Shown here in pieces: positions 25,562 to 34,935 of a DNA stretch of 52,510 bases. The position numbers and the translations under genes were made by a program. The notes under the pieces were generated by a model. That model searched no databases. It saw only the letters and a program-made list of their open reading frames with translations, and was not told where the DNA came from. The stretch covers positions 1 to 52,510 of the forward strand of contig JABGQU010000003.1 in NCBI GenBank assembly GCA_018648605.1, read 5' to 3'. The DNA is from Anaerolineae bacterium (GTDB taxonomy: Bacteria; Chloroflexota; Anaerolineae; Anaerolineales; Villigracilaceae). Each line of letters opens with the position of its first letter. Position 1 is the first letter of the stretch.

Positions 25562-28432
25562 ATGAATATCCAATTAAAAGTCAACGGGAAAATGCTCGGA
25601 ACGAGCGCCCTCCCCAGCGAAACCCTTCTCACCACGCTGCGAAAGCTCGGCTATCACAGCATCAAATTTGGGGATGAGCACGGTCTCAGCGGCGCGGATA
25701 CGGTGCTAATGGACGGCAAACCCGTCAACGCCGGGATGATGCTCACCGCGCAAGCAGAGGGACACGAGATCGCTACCCTCGAGGCTTTGGGCGAACATCC
25801 CGAACAAGGTTGGAAGAAAACGGATGGATTACATCCACTCCAAGCCGCTTTTATTGAGACGGGCGCGATCCAATGTGGATACTGTACCCCAGCCCAAATT
25901 CTCGCGGCAAAATCGCTCCTCGACGAGAAGCCTGCTCCCACTGAAGCAGAAATTCGGGATGCCATCGGCGGCGTGCTTTGCCGTTGCACGGGCTACGTTA
26001 AACCTGTTGAAGCAGTGATGCGTGCGAGCGCAGTCATGCGTGGCGAAAAGACGGATGCTCTTAAAACAACCCTCTTCCCCTCCGAAAAAGCCCCCGAATA
26101 TCAAACTGTTGGTAAATCGGAGCCAAAAGTAGATGCCGTGAAACTCGCGCAAGGTAAATCTGCCTTTGTTGCAGATATTGAAATGCGAGATATGCTCCAC
26201 GCAAAGATACTTAAATCGCCTTATGCTCATGCCCTCATCAAATCTATTGATGCCAGCAAAGCCCGTGCGTTGCCTGGCGTTGCTGCTGTGTTGACTCACG
26301 AGGATATTCCGCGCGTTATCTGGTCTACGGCAGGGCAATCCGATCCCATCCCGGGACCACTGGATATGTTCTCGTTAGATCACAAGGTTCGGTACGTGGG
26401 GGACAGGGTAGCGTTTGTCGCCGCAGAAACGCCCGAGATCGCCGAGCAAGCCGTGGGCATGATCGAAGTCGAGTACGAGGAACTTCCCATCCTGTTGGAT
26501 ATCGAAGAAGCGATGCTGCCCGGCGCTCCCATCCTGCATGATGAACCGGAGTATGTAAATTTCGCCGATTCAGATGCATCCAAAAATCTGGGGGCAGAAA
26601 TCCGTATCGACATCGGTGATGTGGAAAAAGGTTTCGCTGAAGCCGACCGTGTTTTTGAAGGCGTTTACGATGTCTCGAAAGTGCAGCAGGCGCATATTGA
26701 GCCGCATGTTGTCATTACTTATTGGGATGAAGATGATCGTTTGGTGATTCGCACAAGCACGCAGGTGCCTTTCCACGCCCGTCGTATGCTCGCCCCCGTG
26801 CTGGGCTTGCCAATCAAACGCATCCGTGTTGTCAAACCCCGCGTTGGCGGTGGATTTGGCGGCAAACAAGAAGTGCAAGTTGAAGATATTGCCGCGCATC
26901 TGACCATCGCCACCGGTCGCCCCGTAATGCACGAAAGCACCCGCGAAGAAGAATTTACCTCCAGCCGTTCGCGTCACCCAATGCGACTCTGGATGAAAAC
27001 CGGCATCAAGAACGATGGCACAATGACCGCCAACGAAATGAAAATTCTCTCCGATACCGGCGCATACGGCGGACACGCTCTGACCGTAACCGGCAACACC
27101 GGACACAAATCGCTTGCGCTTTACGTTGGCGACGGCGAATATCGCAAGAACCCCAATATCCGCTTCCATGCCGATATTGTATACACCAACCGTCCGCCCT
27201 CCGGCGCATATCGTGGCTACGGCGTACCGCAAGGCTACTGGGCACTCGACCGCCAATTCGAGAAAATTGCCCGCGAAATGGGCTTCGACCCCATCGAATT
27301 CCGCTTGAAAAACGCATTGCGCTCAGGTGAATATCACCCCTTCAGCACCGCCTGGAACGAAGGACGCGAACCGCGCCCCGAGATCATCCATACCGTTGGG
27401 CTGGAAAAATGCGTGGAAGAAGGCAAAAAAGCCATCGGCTGGGACGAGAAATTCGGCAACGAAAACTGGCAACAGGTATCACCCACCAAACGAAAAGGTA
27501 TCGGCATCACCACCGCCATGCAAGGCACAGCCATTCCCTATCTCGATATGGGTGGCGCATCCATCAAAATGAACGACGACGGCTCCTTTAACCTGCTCGT
27601 TGGTGCAACCGATCTTGGCACCGGCTCCGACACCGTTTTAGGGCAGATGGCAGCCGAAGTCCTTGGCGTGCCCCTCGAAGATATGATCGTCTATTCATCC
27701 GACACCGATTTCACACCCTTTGATGTCGGCGCATACGCATCCTCCACCACCTTCGTCTCTGGCGCAGCCGCCGCACACGCCGCTGAAAAAGTGGCAGAAC
27801 GGATTAAGATCCGCGCCGCCATGATGCTGGAATTGGACTCTCACGAGGAGATGGTGCTGGAGAATCGCCACGCAGTCGCCCCTGATGGACGCATGGTTCC
27901 GCTATCTGAAATTGCTCTTGAATCATTACATCGGAATGAACAAGAACAGATCATGGCTGTAGCATCTTTCGTTTCATCAACATCTCCGCCTCCCTTCGCT
28001 GCCCAATTCGCCGAAGTAACTGTAGATACTGAGACCGGTCAGGTTACCGTCGACAAACTACTCATGGCAATAGATGGCGGCAAGATCGTTAACCCCATCA
28101 CCGCAGCAGGGCAAGTCGAAGGCGGCATGGTACAAGCCCTCGGCTACGCTGTTTGTGAAGAGATGATCTACAACGAAAAAGGTGAAGCCCGAGAAAAAGA
28201 CTTCGGCGATTACCACATCTACCGCGCCGACGAAATGCCGGAAATGGACGTGATCTTCGTCGAAACCTTCGAAGAGAGTCACCCCTTCGGCGTGAAAGCA
28301 GTTGCTGAGATCCCCCTCGATGGCGTTGCCCCCGCAGTCGCAAACGCCGTCCGCGATGCCGTCGGCGTGGATATTGATATTCTCCCCGTTACACCGGAGA
28401 AAGTTTGGAAAGCGCTCAAACTCAACGCCTAG
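25562..28432 (+). CDS. Fused Fe-S/molybdenum subunit of an XdhD-like hydroxylase
   Basis: This 956-residue protein joins the Fe-S subunit and the catalytic Mo subunit of a xanthine-dehydrogenase-family hydroxylase, as in E. coli XdhD. Residues 1-75 are the plant-ferredoxin-like domain, but every cluster cysteine is replaced (FGDEHGLSGADTVLMDG). Residues about 90-155 are the all-alpha [2Fe-2S] domain with its four cysteines intact (CGYC and CRC). The Mo domain starts near 190. It has the cofactor motif GGGFGGKQEV near 428, GAYRGYG near 546, and the active-site Glu in VAEIPLDGVAPA near 917-928. It should hydroxylate an N-heterocycle such as a purine, but the substrate is unknown. AAGGAG precedes the ATG. 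The FAD subunit and XdhC genes lie 6 kb upstream and 8 kb downstream. Confidence 0.92.
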   Translation: MNIQLKVNGKMLGTSALPSETLLTTLRKLGYHSIKFGDEHGLSGADTVLMDGKPVNAGMMLTAQAEGHEIATLEALGEHPEQGWKKTDGLHPLQAAFIETGAIQCGYCTPAQILAAKSLLDEKPAPTEAEIRDAIGGVLCRCTGYVKPVEAVMRASAVMRGEKTDALKTTLFPSEKAPEYQTVGKSEPKVDAVKLAQGKSAFVADIEMRDMLHAKILKSPYAHALIKSIDASKARALPGVAAVLTHEDIPRVIWSTAGQSDPIPGPLDMFSLDHKVRYVGDRVAFVAAETPEIAEQAVGMIEVEYEELPILLDIEEAMLPGAPILHDEPEYVNFADSDASKNLGAEIRIDIGDVEKGFAEADRVFEGVYDVSKVQQAHIEPHVVITYWDEDDRLVIRTSTQVPFHARRMLAPVLGLPIKRIRVVKPRVGGGFGGKQEVQVEDIAAHLTIATGRPVMHESTREEEFTSSRSRHPMRLWMKTGIKNDGTMTANEMKILSDTGAYGGHALTVTGNTGHKSLALYVGDGEYRKNPNIRFHADIVYTNRPPSGAYRGYGVPQGYWALDRQFEKIAREMGFDPIEFRLKNALRSGEYHPFSTAWNEGREPRPEIIHTVGLEKCVEEGKKAIGWDEKFGNENWQQVSPTKRKGIGITTAMQGTAIPYLDMGGASIKMNDDGSFNLLVGATDLGTGSDTVLGQMAAEVLGVPLEDMIVYSSDTDFTPFDVGAYASSTTFVSGAAAAHAAEKVAERIKIRAAMMLELDSHEEMVLENRHAVAPDGRMVPLSEIALESLHRNEQEQIMAVASFVSSTSPPPFAAQFAEVTVDTETGQVTVDKLLMAIDGGKIVNPITAAGQVEGGMVQALGYAVCEEMIYNEKGEAREKDFGDYHIYRADEMPEMDVIFVETFEESHPFGVKAVAEIPLDGVAPAVANAVRDAVGVDIDILPVTPEKVWKALKLNA

Positions 28433-28443
28433 AGACAAATATG

Positions 28444-28501
28444 ACCAATTAAGGATAAGAGTCCGAGGAAAGACATTCTCGGACTCTTATCCTTAATTGG
28501 T
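28444..28501. repeat. 24-pair perfect hairpin after the Mo subunit gene
   Basis: Arms 28444-28467 and 28478-28501 are perfectly complementary with a ten-base loop. It begins 11 bases after the stop codon. There is no T tract on the plus strand, so it is not a standard terminator; it may protect the mRNA 3' end or be a mobile repeat. Confidence 0.8.
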
Positions 28502-28533
28502 GTTACGCAGCAATCAACAATAGACTGTCAATT

Positions 28534-28610
28534 CCCTCATCCTAACCTTCTCCCAAAGGGAGAAGGGATTAAGTCCTCTCTCCCCCTGGGAGAGGGCAGA
28601 GGGTGAGGGT
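28534..28610. repeat. Imperfect compound palindrome, C/G-rich
   Basis: It contains CCTTCTCCC-AAA-GGGAGAAGG, followed by a second CTCTC...GAGAG hairpin, within an outer CCCTCA/TGAGGG pairing. Its style matches dispersed intergenic repeats of bacterial genomes. Nothing in it looks coding. Confidence 0.7.
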
Positions 28611-28793
28611 AGCCCCAAGGTTTTCAAAAGATATCTTTTGCGTAACATGAGTCAATTAAGACTTATGCAAAGACTAATTTTCCTTGTTACAATGCTCTGC
28701 GTTGTAACTTTTCTTCGGTATAGTGCTAAAATGCTAAACCATAAGACATAAGACCGTTCAAACATATCCATAAGCCCAAAACCTTATCAGACC

Positions 28794-30467
28794 ATGCAAA
28801 CAATACGCGTGCTATTTGCCCTGCCTCACCTCATCGCCCTAAGCCTTTCTGCTTGGGTCATTCACTACGCTTGGAAGCGCAAACACGCCTTAGGAGTCAG
28901 ATCTTTTATCTGGTATACAAGCGGGCAAGTTCTGTGGATAATCGGCTTCATCTTTGAACTGACCAGCCCATCACTAAAAGACAAGATATTGTGGGATGCC
29001 TTTGAGTGGAACGTGATCTTATGGGCAGTGCTAGCATTGCCCATTTTCGCAATTCAATATAAAAACGGCAATCTTGAGAAAAATACACCTGCTCTGAAAA
29101 TTGCCTTTACTCTTTACGTTTTTCTCACTCTTATAATTTTTACAAACAACCTGCATGGGTTGATTTATACAAATCCGCAAATTCTTCCCAACCCTCCCTT
29201 TGGCATTCTGTCGTACAAGTTATCCTTATTCGCCTATGTCAATGTCTTATATAGCTACACCATTTACATTTGGGGAATAGGCATTCTGCTGCGCGGAGCT
29301 TTCAACAAGCATACGCTCTATCGTAAAGAAACGCTGCTGCTCGCTCTGGGATTTCTCAGCCCCGCGATCGGTGCTCTCTTTGATCTGATCCAATTCAGAC
29401 CTTTTTTCGGACAAAGCAATATGCCGGTCGCATTTATGCTGGGAAACGCCTTCAACGCCTGGAATTTGGTGCGCTTCAATATCTTTCGCATCTCACCGGC
29501 AAACCGCAATGAAGCCTTTGAGGCAATAGTAGACCTGGTTGTTATCTTGGATAACGACAATATCATTGTTGATATCAACAGCTCCATGCTGGATTTATTA
29601 GGAAAACCTTCTTCATCTGTGATCGGAAAATCAGCAAAAACAATTTTTGCCAACTTTCCAATTCCAATCAAGCTGTATTCTTCTGTATCTCATGCGCGCA
29701 CAGAAACATCTTTTGACATTAGCGGTAAAACCGTTCACTACGAAATGAGTATTTGGCCCATTCTCAACACACGACGCGAGATTATCAGCCGCCTTTATAT
29801 TTCTCATGATATTACGGCCTTCAAAGAACTCGAAGTTGAATTGCGAAAACTAAATAACGAATTGGAGAGACGGGTTCAAGAACGCACTCAAGAATTAGCT
29901 GATTCATACGACTATACCCTTGAAGGCTGGGCAAAGGCGCTGGAGTTAAGGGATAAAGAAACAGAGGGGCATTCACGTCGAGTAACGGAAGCAACCCTAA
30001 AAGTCGCGCGCGCTTACGGCGTCACTGAGAGAGAAATGGAACATATCCATCGAGGCGCGATCTTGCACGATATCGGGAAAATGGCGATCCCCGATGGGAT
30101 CTTATTAAAGCCCGCGAAACTGACCGCCGATGAACGCAAAATTATCGAAGAACATCCTGTTATTGCTTATGATCTAATGAAAGAGATCCCCTATTTGGTT
30201 AAGGCAATGGAAATCCCCTATTCACACCACGAACGCTGGGATGGAGGCGGCTACCCGCAAGGACTAAAAGGAAAAGAAATTCCGTTGGCTGCGCGCATCT
30301 TTGCCGTAGTTGATGTTTGGGATGCTCTACGCTCTGAACGCTCCTACAGTGCAGAATGGACTCAGGAGGAGGCAATAGATTATCTCATCGAAAATGCAAA
30401 TAAACATTTTGACCTTAAAATCGTTAATCTTTTTCTCGACTTGGTAAAAAAGGGAGAAATTCAATAG
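28794..30467 (+). CDS. Membrane HD-GYP cyclic-di-GMP phosphodiesterase with PAS domain
   Basis: This 557-residue signalling protein breaks down cyclic-di-GMP. Residues 1-235 hold about seven membrane spans resembling the 7TM sensor region of some histidine kinases. A PAS domain follows at about 240-345, then a coiled-coil linker (LRKLNNELERRVQERTQEL) near 350-368. The HD-GYP domain covers about 375-555. Metal and catalytic residues are present: H in GHSRRVTEA, HD in GAILHDIGKMAIPDG near 425, HH in YSHHERWDGGGYPQGLKG near 476-493, and a later D in VVDVWDALRSERSY. With the GGDEF protein at 9.5 kb the window encodes both making and breaking of this messenger. The start lacks a ribosome site. The ligand of the membrane domain is unknown. 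Confidence 0.93.
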   Translation: MQTIRVLFALPHLIALSLSAWVIHYAWKRKHALGVRSFIWYTSGQVLWIIGFIFELTSPSLKDKILWDAFEWNVILWAVLALPIFAIQYKNGNLEKNTPALKIAFTLYVFLTLIIFTNNLHGLIYTNPQILPNPPFGILSYKLSLFAYVNVLYSYTIYIWGIGILLRGAFNKHTLYRKETLLLALGFLSPAIGALFDLIQFRPFFGQSNMPVAFMLGNAFNAWNLVRFNIFRISPANRNEAFEAIVDLVVILDNDNIIVDINSSMLDLLGKPSSSVIGKSAKTIFANFPIPIKLYSSVSHARTETSFDISGKTVHYEMSIWPILNTRREIISRLYISHDITAFKELEVELRKLNNELERRVQERTQELADSYDYTLEGWAKALELRDKETEGHSRRVTEATLKVARAYGVTEREMEHIHRGAILHDIGKMAIPDGILLKPAKLTADERKIIEEHPVIAYDLMKEIPYLVKAMEIPYSHHERWDGGGYPQGLKGKEIPLAARIFAVVDVWDALRSERSYSAEWTQEEAIDYLIENANKHFDLKIVNLFLDLVKKGEIQ

Positions 30468-30552
30468 CTCCATATTCGCTTTACCCAAGTAACGGATATT
30501 GTGCAAAGATTTCAGGTCTTTCAGATAAAAACAATTTCGGGGGAAAGAATTT

Positions 30553-30581
30553 TTGTATCCGCTCTTTGGAAAGAGTATAAT
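30553..30581 (+). promoter_or_regulatory. Promoter of the polysaccharide deacetylase lipoprotein
   Basis: TTGTAT and TATAAT are separated by 17 bases; the ATG at 30616 follows 34 bases after the -10 box, with AGAGGG nine bases before it. This also rules out the longer upstream reading-frame start, which coincides with the -35 box. Confidence 0.7.
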
Positions 30582-30615
30582 GACCCAAACTAAAACCAAG
30601 AGAGGGTTTTCCTCT

Positions 30616-31845
30616 ATGAAAAACACTTTTCATCTACCTGTATTGCTATTTCTATTTGCACTGATCATCAGCGCGTGCGGCTCAACTACACCGGCCCTAC
30701 CTACCGCCCTGCCCATTGATGTAGGCGCGACCACTGTCTCGATGGCATCTACAATGGCAGCGCAAACCATGGCAGCCATCCCGACCGAGACGATCATCCC
30801 CACCCCAACGGAAGTGCCTTTTTATTTAGCGGCAAATATTTGGGCAGAGGATGCGCGCGTGCCGATCATCAATTACCATCAATTTGCGCCGAATACTTCT
30901 GAGAAATCCACCGATCATAAAATCCGTATGGAGGATTTTGTGATCGGGTTGGACGCGCTCAACCAAGCGGGCTTCACGCTCATTCACCTTGAAGACTGGA
31001 TCAAAGGCGATCTTTCCGTGCCCGAAGGGCGCCGCCCCGTTGTCTTCACAATGGACGATGTCTTCTACAATAACCAGATCCGCTTGGATGAGAACGGCGA
31101 ACCGCTCGCGGACACCGGGCTTGCTCTCGCGTGGGAATATGGTCAACAGCATCCAGAATTCGGCTTTAAATGGGCCTTGTTTTCAAATCTCGGCGATAAA
31201 TGGTATGCCGCCGGTGACGTAGAAGGCAAATGGAAAGAAGATCTTGCCCAAACCATCGTTTGGTCTCTCGACCATGATGCCCGCATCTACAACCACACCT
31301 ATCGCCATATCCGTCTCGACTTGAGCGATGCACAGGGTGTGCAATGGGAATTACAGCAAAACGATCTCTTTTTACGTGAACTGCTCGTGAACGCAGGGCG
31401 CGAAGATTTGATCTCCGGCTTGGGCAATATGTTCGCGATCCCCTTTGGGTATTGGCCCGAAGGCAGCACTTATAGCGCAATGGTTAATTATGTTGCGCCC
31501 GAAGGGCAGCCCATGCTCGCAGTCTTCGATATTGATTGGCCCGTACGCATCAAATTTATGGCGCCACCTTATTCACCAGAATTTGATCCAATGAAAGTGC
31601 CGCGTATCGCGATGCCGCCCGAGGCAATTGACTATCTCGTGGAGCATCAGGCAGAATTCCCCACAATGGTAAGCTGTCAGGTGGGTCCGCTCGATGCCGA
31701 GCAAGTTGATAACCCGGACTATGTCGCGGGGGCGATCAATGCGTCCATCACGAGCGGCGCGTGCCCGGCGGGCGTCTACATCATCGAGGGGACTACTTTC
31801 GATGCGCGTCCAGGAATATCACCACAGCTGATGCCACAAGGATAA
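30616..31845 (+). CDS. Polysaccharide-deacetylase-like lipoprotein
   Basis: This 409-residue secreted lipoprotein has a signal peptide ending in the lipobox SACG, after which the mature part opens with a Thr/Pro/Ala-rich linker to about residue 75. The catalytic domain resembles NodB-type carbohydrate esterases: PIINYHQF near residue 86, FTMDDV in place of the usual FTFDDG near 150, and IYNHTYRH near 230, which gives the D-H-H metal triad. It probably removes acetyl groups from an extracellular or cell-wall polysaccharide. The start at 30616 is chosen from the signal peptide, the ribosome site and the promoter. Gly of the FDDG motif is Val here, which is unusual but need not abolish activity. 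Confidence 0.82.
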   Translation: MKNTFHLPVLLFLFALIISACGSTTPALPTALPIDVGATTVSMASTMAAQTMAAIPTETIIPTPTEVPFYLAANIWAEDARVPIINYHQFAPNTSEKSTDHKIRMEDFVIGLDALNQAGFTLIHLEDWIKGDLSVPEGRRPVVFTMDDVFYNNQIRLDENGEPLADTGLALAWEYGQQHPEFGFKWALFSNLGDKWYAAGDVEGKWKEDLAQTIVWSLDHDARIYNHTYRHIRLDLSDAQGVQWELQQNDLFLRELLVNAGREDLISGLGNMFAIPFGYWPEGSTYSAMVNYVAPEGQPMLAVFDIDWPVRIKFMAPPYSPEFDPMKVPRIAMPPEAIDYLVEHQAEFPTMVSCQVGPLDAEQVDNPDYVAGAINASITSGACPAGVYIIEGTTFDARPGISPQLMPQG

Positions 31846-31878
31846 CTAACGCAAGAACAACAGGAGAGTCCCCCCCCC

Positions 31879-33942
31879 GTGAAATTTAATATTTTCAACA
31901 CGAAAAAAACAAACACTTGGAATTCTTCATCGGAAGTTTTATTTATTGGCACTGCCCTTATCGTCGGCATAGGGACTGGCCTTGGTGCGGTAGCGTTTCG
32001 CTATTTAATCCAAGCAGTAGAATGGGTGGGCTACGATTGGTTTCCCACCATCACGGCCGGGTGGGGGAAGGCTTACGTTCTTATCATTCCCGCAATTGGT
32101 GGCTTGATCGTTGGCCCACTGGTCTATTTTTTCGCACGCGAAGCAAAGGGGCATGGAGTCCCAGAGGTAATGGAAGCGGTCGCCCTACGCGGTGGACGCA
32201 TCCGTCCGGTTGTGGCAATAGTGAAATCGCTTGCATCGGCAATCTCAATTGGTAGCGGTGGTTCTGTTGGGCGCGAAGGACCGATTGTTCAAATCGGCTC
32301 GGCTTTAGGCTCTTCGGTGGGGCAAAAACTTGGTCTTTCTGATGATCGTATTCGCAATCTGGTAGCATGTGGTGCAGCAGGCGGTATTGCAGCCACGTTT
32401 AACGCTCCCATTGCCGGCGTTGTTTTTGCCTTGGAAATTATCCTAGGGGAATTCAGTGTTAAGTATTTTAGTAGCGTTGTTGTCTCTGCCGTGACAGCCA
32501 GCGTAATCGGACGTGCTGTATTTGGCGATATTCCTGCCTTTCATATTCCTGTCGCCTATGGGGTTAACAGTTTATGGGAGTTTGCCTTCTATCCCCTCTT
32601 GGGGCTTTCTGCCGCAGTCGTGGGAGCAGGATTTGTTTACCTTTTATACTGGTCTGAAGATATATTCGCCAAGTGGAAAAGCGTTCCCGAATGGGTACAA
32701 CCTGCTATCGGTGGCATCATGCTTGGCATTCTCGCGCTTATATATCCAACGCTGACCGGCATCACTTGGGATCGTATTCCCCAAGTCTATAATGTGGGCT
32801 ACGAGATCATTGAAAGCGCGTTAGCCAATCAACTTGCACTAGGAACTGTTCTCATTCTTTTAGTTCTAAAAATGATCGCCACCAGCCTGACATTAGGCTC
32901 GGGCGGCTCGGGCGGCGTTTTTGCTCCCGGTCTTTTTATGGGAGCCATGTTCGGGACAGCTTTTGAATTAGTCATCAACGCACTCTTCCCCGGTGTTGCC
33001 GCGCCGCCAGGAGCCTATGCACTGATTGGCATGGCGGCACTCTTTGCAGCGACCGCACATGCCCCGCTCACAGCGGTATTGATCCTTTTCGAGTTAACAG
33101 GTGATTACAAGATCATGCTACCACTTATGTTTACGGTGGTCATCGCAACTTTATTTGCACAGAAGCTGCTCAAGGGAGAATCTATTTACTCTCTCAAGCT
33201 CACTCGTCGAGGAGTACGTTTGCAACGTGGTAAAGATGTTGATGTATTGCAAGGAGTCTTGGTTAGCGAGGTGATGACGCGCGATCTCCACACCATCACC
33301 AAAGATATGAATTTAAAAGAGCTTTCACGCATTTTCAATCAGACACGTCAACATGGCATTTCCATTCTGGATACGCACGGAAAGTTATGGGGCATGGTTA
33401 CTATTAGCGATCTGGAATATGCAATCAACAAGGGCATGACTTTATCAAAAACCACTGTTGCTGAAATTGGTACCCCCCATGAAAAACTTTCCACGATCTA
33501 TCCCGATGAAAGCATTGGCGATGCACTGAACAAAATAAGCCGACGAGGCTTCGGGCGTTTGCCTGTTATTTCAAGAGACGACCCAGAGCATCTTCTGGGG
33601 CTAATTCAGCGGCGGGATATTGTCGAATCCTATAAGATTGCACTCACAAAACGCGCTGAGATCCAACATCGTACCAAACGTATGAAAATGCGAAATATTG
33701 ATGGCACAGAATTCATCGAATTGGTGCTCAAGGATGATTCACAGGCAACTGGCAAAATTATCAGCGAAATTGCCAGCACATTACCACATGAGTGCATTCT
33801 GATTTCTATTCGACGTGATGGAAAAGTACTCATACCACATGGTGAAACGCAATTACAGGCAGGTGATCAACTAACCGCATTTACCCGCAGTGAAGATGTA
33901 GAAAAGCTTTATGAAAGCCTCTCCCACGCAGAAGAAGGATAA
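31879..33942 (+). CDS. ClC-type chloride channel/transporter with CBS and RCK-C domains
   Basis: This 687-residue protein carries chloride, or exchanges it with protons, across the cytoplasmic membrane. Residues 15-430 are the ClC core. The ion-path motifs are GSGGSVGREGP near 125-135 (with the gating Glu), GGSGGVFAPGLFMG near 340-353, and the helix R region near 390. Two CBS domains follow at about 455-590 and a TrkA-C/RCK-C-like domain at about 610-685, suggesting control by a nucleotide or other small ligand. The GTG start follows a run of nine C. The CAGGAG ribosome site lies twelve bases upstream, a long spacing. The MscS gene begins three bases after the stop, so the two channels are co-expressed. 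Confidence 0.93.
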   Translation: MKFNIFNTKKTNTWNSSSEVLFIGTALIVGIGTGLGAVAFRYLIQAVEWVGYDWFPTITAGWGKAYVLIIPAIGGLIVGPLVYFFAREAKGHGVPEVMEAVALRGGRIRPVVAIVKSLASAISIGSGGSVGREGPIVQIGSALGSSVGQKLGLSDDRIRNLVACGAAGGIAATFNAPIAGVVFALEIILGEFSVKYFSSVVVSAVTASVIGRAVFGDIPAFHIPVAYGVNSLWEFAFYPLLGLSAAVVGAGFVYLLYWSEDIFAKWKSVPEWVQPAIGGIMLGILALIYPTLTGITWDRIPQVYNVGYEIIESALANQLALGTVLILLVLKMIATSLTLGSGGSGGVFAPGLFMGAMFGTAFELVINALFPGVAAPPGAYALIGMAALFAATAHAPLTAVLILFELTGDYKIMLPLMFTVVIATLFAQKLLKGESIYSLKLTRRGVRLQRGKDVDVLQGVLVSEVMTRDLHTITKDMNLKELSRIFNQTRQHGISILDTHGKLWGMVTISDLEYAINKGMTLSKTTVAEIGTPHEKLSTIYPDESIGDALNKISRRGFGRLPVISRDDPEHLLGLIQRRDIVESYKIALTKRAEIQHRTKRMKMRNIDGTEFIELVLKDDSQATGKIISEIASTLPHECILISIRRDGKVLIPHGETQLQAGDQLTAFTRSEDVEKLYESLSHAEEG

Positions 33943-33945
33943 AAA

Positions 33946-34872
33946 ATGGATCAAATAATTTTCTGGTTGGAAGAAAGTCTGGGCATCAACCACCAAGTGC
34001 AGCTTGACTTATTTCAGACACTGCTTGCCATTATCACCATCTGGATAATCCAGCGACTGGTCACTGCTTTGCTAAACAAATTTTTCAGGAATATTGATCG
34101 ACGCTATCAATGGCAAAAAGGAATCAGCTATTTGACCTCTATTATCGGCTTGGTCGTCATCGGGCGCATCTGGCTAACAGGCATGGAAACTCTGGTCACA
34201 TTCCTTGGGCTACTCTCTGCCGGTATCGCGATCGCACTCAAAGACCCGCTTATGAATATCGCTGGCTGGATGTATATCATCACACGCAAACCTTTCGACG
34301 TGGGTGACCGTATTGAGATCAACGACGTCGCTGGCGACGTCATCGACATTCGAATTTTTCAATTTTCGATCATGGAAATCGGGAATTGGGTACAAGCCGA
34401 TCAATCCACAGGGCGAGTTTTGCACATCCCCAATGGCGTTATCTTCAACAGTATTTTGGGTAATTACACGCGCGGTTTTGAATATATATGGAACGAACTG
34501 GAAGTGCTGATCACTTTTGAAAGCAATTGGAAGAAAGCAAAAATACTTCTACAAAAGATCGTGGATGATTTTAACGCAGAAGAATTGTCCGCAATCGAAG
34601 AGGCGTTCCGCCAAACTTCACAACCCTATTTGATCAAAGTTGGCAAGATCACCCCTATTGTCTACACCTCCGTTAAAGAGAGCGGCGTATTGCTTTCCAT
34701 CCGCTATTTATGCAATCCGCGCCGACGGCGCAGTTCAACCAGTACCATCTGGGAAAATACATTAACAGCCTTTGCTGAAGAAAAAGATATCCATCTTGCT
34801 TATCCCACACGCCGTTTCTTTAATCAAGTCAATGAGAAAACAAAACTTTGGAAAGAAGAAGCTGAAAAATAG
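33946..34872 (+). CDS. MscS-family mechanosensitive channel
   Basis: This 308-residue membrane protein has three membrane segments. The pore-lining third helix and the start of the beta domain are typical of MscS: LGLLSAGIAIALKDPL near 88-103, then GWMYIITRKPFDVGDRIEI near 107-125. The channel opens under membrane tension and releases small solutes during hypo-osmotic shock. The pore helix is richer in Ala and Leu than Gly, as in many homologues. AAGGAT precedes the ATG. It follows the ClC gene by three bases, and together the two genes suggest an osmotic or ionic stress operon. Confidence 0.9.
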   Translation: MDQIIFWLEESLGINHQVQLDLFQTLLAIITIWIIQRLVTALLNKFFRNIDRRYQWQKGISYLTSIIGLVVIGRIWLTGMETLVTFLGLLSAGIAIALKDPLMNIAGWMYIITRKPFDVGDRIEINDVAGDVIDIRIFQFSIMEIGNWVQADQSTGRVLHIPNGVIFNSILGNYTRGFEYIWNELEVLITFESNWKKAKILLQKIVDDFNAEELSAIEEAFRQTSQPYLIKVGKITPIVYTSVKESGVLLSIRYLCNPRRRRSSTSTIWENTLTAFAEEKDIHLAYPTRRFFNQVNEKTKLWKEEAEK

Positions 34873-34935
34873 CCCCTCCATCCTATTGAACAAAGTGCTC
34901 CATAGGATATCTTCCCTTGAAAGCTGAGGACTACA

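Larger units (their letters stand above)
28433..28793. other. Gene-free stretch with hairpin, repeat and operator-like site
   Basis: No gene is seen in these 361 bases. They hold the 24-pair hairpin listed at 28444-28501, the C/G-rich repeat at 28534-28610, and a short inverted repeat GTTACAA-N9-TTGTAAC (28686-28708). Loosely promoter-like AT-rich sequence follows (TATAGT at 28719, TAAAAT at 28727). The HD-GYP gene has no clear ribosome site. Confidence 0.6.

Noticed and set aside
25562-28432. Selenocysteine codon in the molybdenum hydroxylase or YgfK
   Set aside because: Neither frame has an internal TGA. Selenium in such hydroxylases would be a labile cofactor ligand rather than selenocysteine, so the sequence cannot show it.
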